DNA from: a virus
Reading direction: 5' to 3' (one strand)
DNA: 21,164 bases
Virus record (IMG/VR): IMGVR_UViG_3300020474_000153
Location: 1 to 21,164 of that record
Shown here: positions 20,410 to 21,164 of the stretch, one piece after another
Layout: each line of letters begins with the position of its first letter
How positions within the stretch are numbered: position 1 is the first letter of the stretch
The notes under the pieces: generated by a model
Seen by the model: only the letters and a program-made list of their open reading frames with translations
The model's database searches: none
What the model was told of the DNA's origin: nothing
Translations under genes and position numbers: made by a program

Positions 20410-21093
20410 TTATATATGTGTCCATCGCCACACATATCTAGGATTCTTTATCAAATCCTCACCATCTTGACACATCCCTATACTTTCCCTATGTTCTGGC
20501 ACTTGTTGTTGTATTCTCCAATGGTCTTTTGTCATCAATCTTGTATCCGTGATACCAATACCATCTATCTGTGTTTTAAAACCAACCTCATCACCCAACA
20601 TTGTAATGTTCTCTTCATTCCATATTGTTCTCTTACTATTTGCATGTAATATAGCAGTTCCATCTTTTTTTAGTAGATACTTTATTACTTTAATAACTCT
20701 TCTATTATATTCCCAATCCTCTGGCGCATCTAGTTCATAAACTGACCATGGGCCGAAACAAAATACAAAGTCTGCAACATTAGGTTTGAAGATATCAGGC
20801 AAAGTATTTACATCTCTTTGTAAATCTACTTGTGGTAAATGTGTAAGGTCTACACCAATAACATTTCTTACAATCGGTTTGAAATAGTTAGCACCACACC
20901 CCAGATCAATAACTAAATCTGGTTTATGTGCCGCTATCTCATTTGCTAACTTTTCACCAGAGAGAGTTCTGTATTTTGGTAGGTTTTGTCTAGTATCAAA
21001 ATCTACTGGATTTGTATATCTCTCTCTAACATCATCTATTTCTACACCACTAATATTTCTTTTTTGATGTAGTCTGGAATCATAATCGTTCAT
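20410..21093 (-). CDS. Class I SAM methyltransferase-like protein
   Basis: A 227-residue protein with VIDLGCGANYFKPIV as motif I, VIGVDLTHLP as the second strand, and ADFVFCFGPWSVYELD as motif IV. The C-terminal half contains HWRIQQQVPEHRESIG and ends RYVWRWTHI. It is related to the 191-residue methyltransferase downstream through the shared GCGxNxFKP pattern. The ATG overlaps the previous stop as ATGA. Target unknown. Confidence 0.7.
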   Translation of the reverse strand: MNDYDSRLHQKRNISGVEIDDVRERYTNPVDFDTRQNLPKYRTLSGEKLANEIAAHKPDLVIDLGCGANYFKPIVRNVIGVDLTHLPQVDLQRDVNTLPDIFKPNVADFVFCFGPWSVYELDAPEDWEYNRRVIKVIKYLLKKDGTAILHANSKRTIWNEENITMLGDEVGFKTQIDGIGITDTRLMTKDHWRIQQQVPEHRESIGMCQDGEDLIKNPRYVWRWTHI

Positions 21094-21164
21094 CGTGCCA
21101 TCTCAAAGTGCATCCTTGGTCTTACTCTAGTTTCACCCTCAATATACCATTCATGATTATGCCT
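21090..21164 (-). CDS. C-terminal end of an unidentified gene (partial)
   Basis: The last 24 codons of a minus-strand gene that begins off the right edge. They end WYIEGETRVRPRMHFEMAR and stop with TGA, overlapping the methyltransferase ATG as ATGA, like other genes here. Too little is present to assign a family. Confidence 0.6.
   Translation of the reverse strand, partial: RHNHEWYIEGETRVRPRMHFEMAR

Noticed and set aside
1-21164. CRISPR array, insertion sequence or long direct repeats
   Set aside because: No regularly spaced repeat, transposase or terminal inverted repeat was seen on reading the window.

Overview
The window reads as part of a T4-like myovirus genome, most likely a marine phage of an alphaproteobacterium such as SAR11. 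The DNA is A+T-rich and tightly packed, with many stop/start overlaps of the TAATG or ATGA kind. I recognise T4-type genes (gp53, gp48, gp27-like hub, gp4, gp26, a gp19/gp54 tube-family protein, gp29-like tape measure, gp32, gp33) and typical marine-phage cargo: PhoH, 2OG-Fe(II) oxygenase, A-type Fe-S carrier, nitroreductase and a Rieske-oxygenase-like protein. The host guess rests on a tmRNA tag of alphaproteobacterial style, the permuted tmRNA layout and base composition. It is an inference.

Layout. (1) Positions 1-1145, minus strand: four small unknown genes behind a good sigma70-type promoter, plus the RBS of a gene starting off the left edge. (2) 1211-6065, minus: nitroreductase, P-loop kinase with a small overlapping gene, then the baseplate run gp27-like hub, gp53, IscA-like carrier and gp48, led by a TATAAATA late-type promoter at 6098-6105. 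(3) 6106-11843, plus: gp4 head-completion nuclease, SNase-like nuclease, a conserved protein, a tail-tube-family protein, gp26 with a probable programmed -1 frameshift, small membrane proteins (one with an EF-hand) and a 632-residue tape-measure candidate. (4) 11844-15290, minus: gp32, a DUF115-like protein, a 2OG oxygenase, small proteins, gp33 and a membrane protein. gp29 and gp32 meet tail to tail with no spacer. (5) 15304-16013: a tmRNA locus. (6) 16020-21164, minus: exported protein, PD-(D/E)XK nuclease, T4-type lysozyme, Rieske-like protein, PhoH, two related methyltransferases, a small FmdB-like protein and the end of one more gene.

The most interesting part is the tmRNA locus. The tag frame (ANDNFAIEDFALAA, then TAA) lies in a structured RNA that begins GGGGGCG with a GGATCGAC element. 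The matching 3' acceptor strand, CGCCTCC-ACCA, lies upstream of it on the same strand, so the gene is circularly permuted and should mature into two pieces. The acceptor stem has the G3-U70 wobble that alanyl-tRNA synthetase needs. Unusually, the 266-nt segment between the halves carries a complete 75-codon protein gene with its own Shine-Dalgarno site. The two ends of that segment extend the acceptor helix by about 13 more pairs, so the protein gene sits in the loop. A consensus late promoter precedes the acceptor half.

The second strong signal is at the end of gp26: a T TTT TTA heptamer (with GGG after it, as at the HIV-1 gag-pol site) about 8 nt downstream of GGAGGGG. It would extend the 234-residue protein to 297 residues. 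All calls come from reading the sequence; no search or folding program was run.
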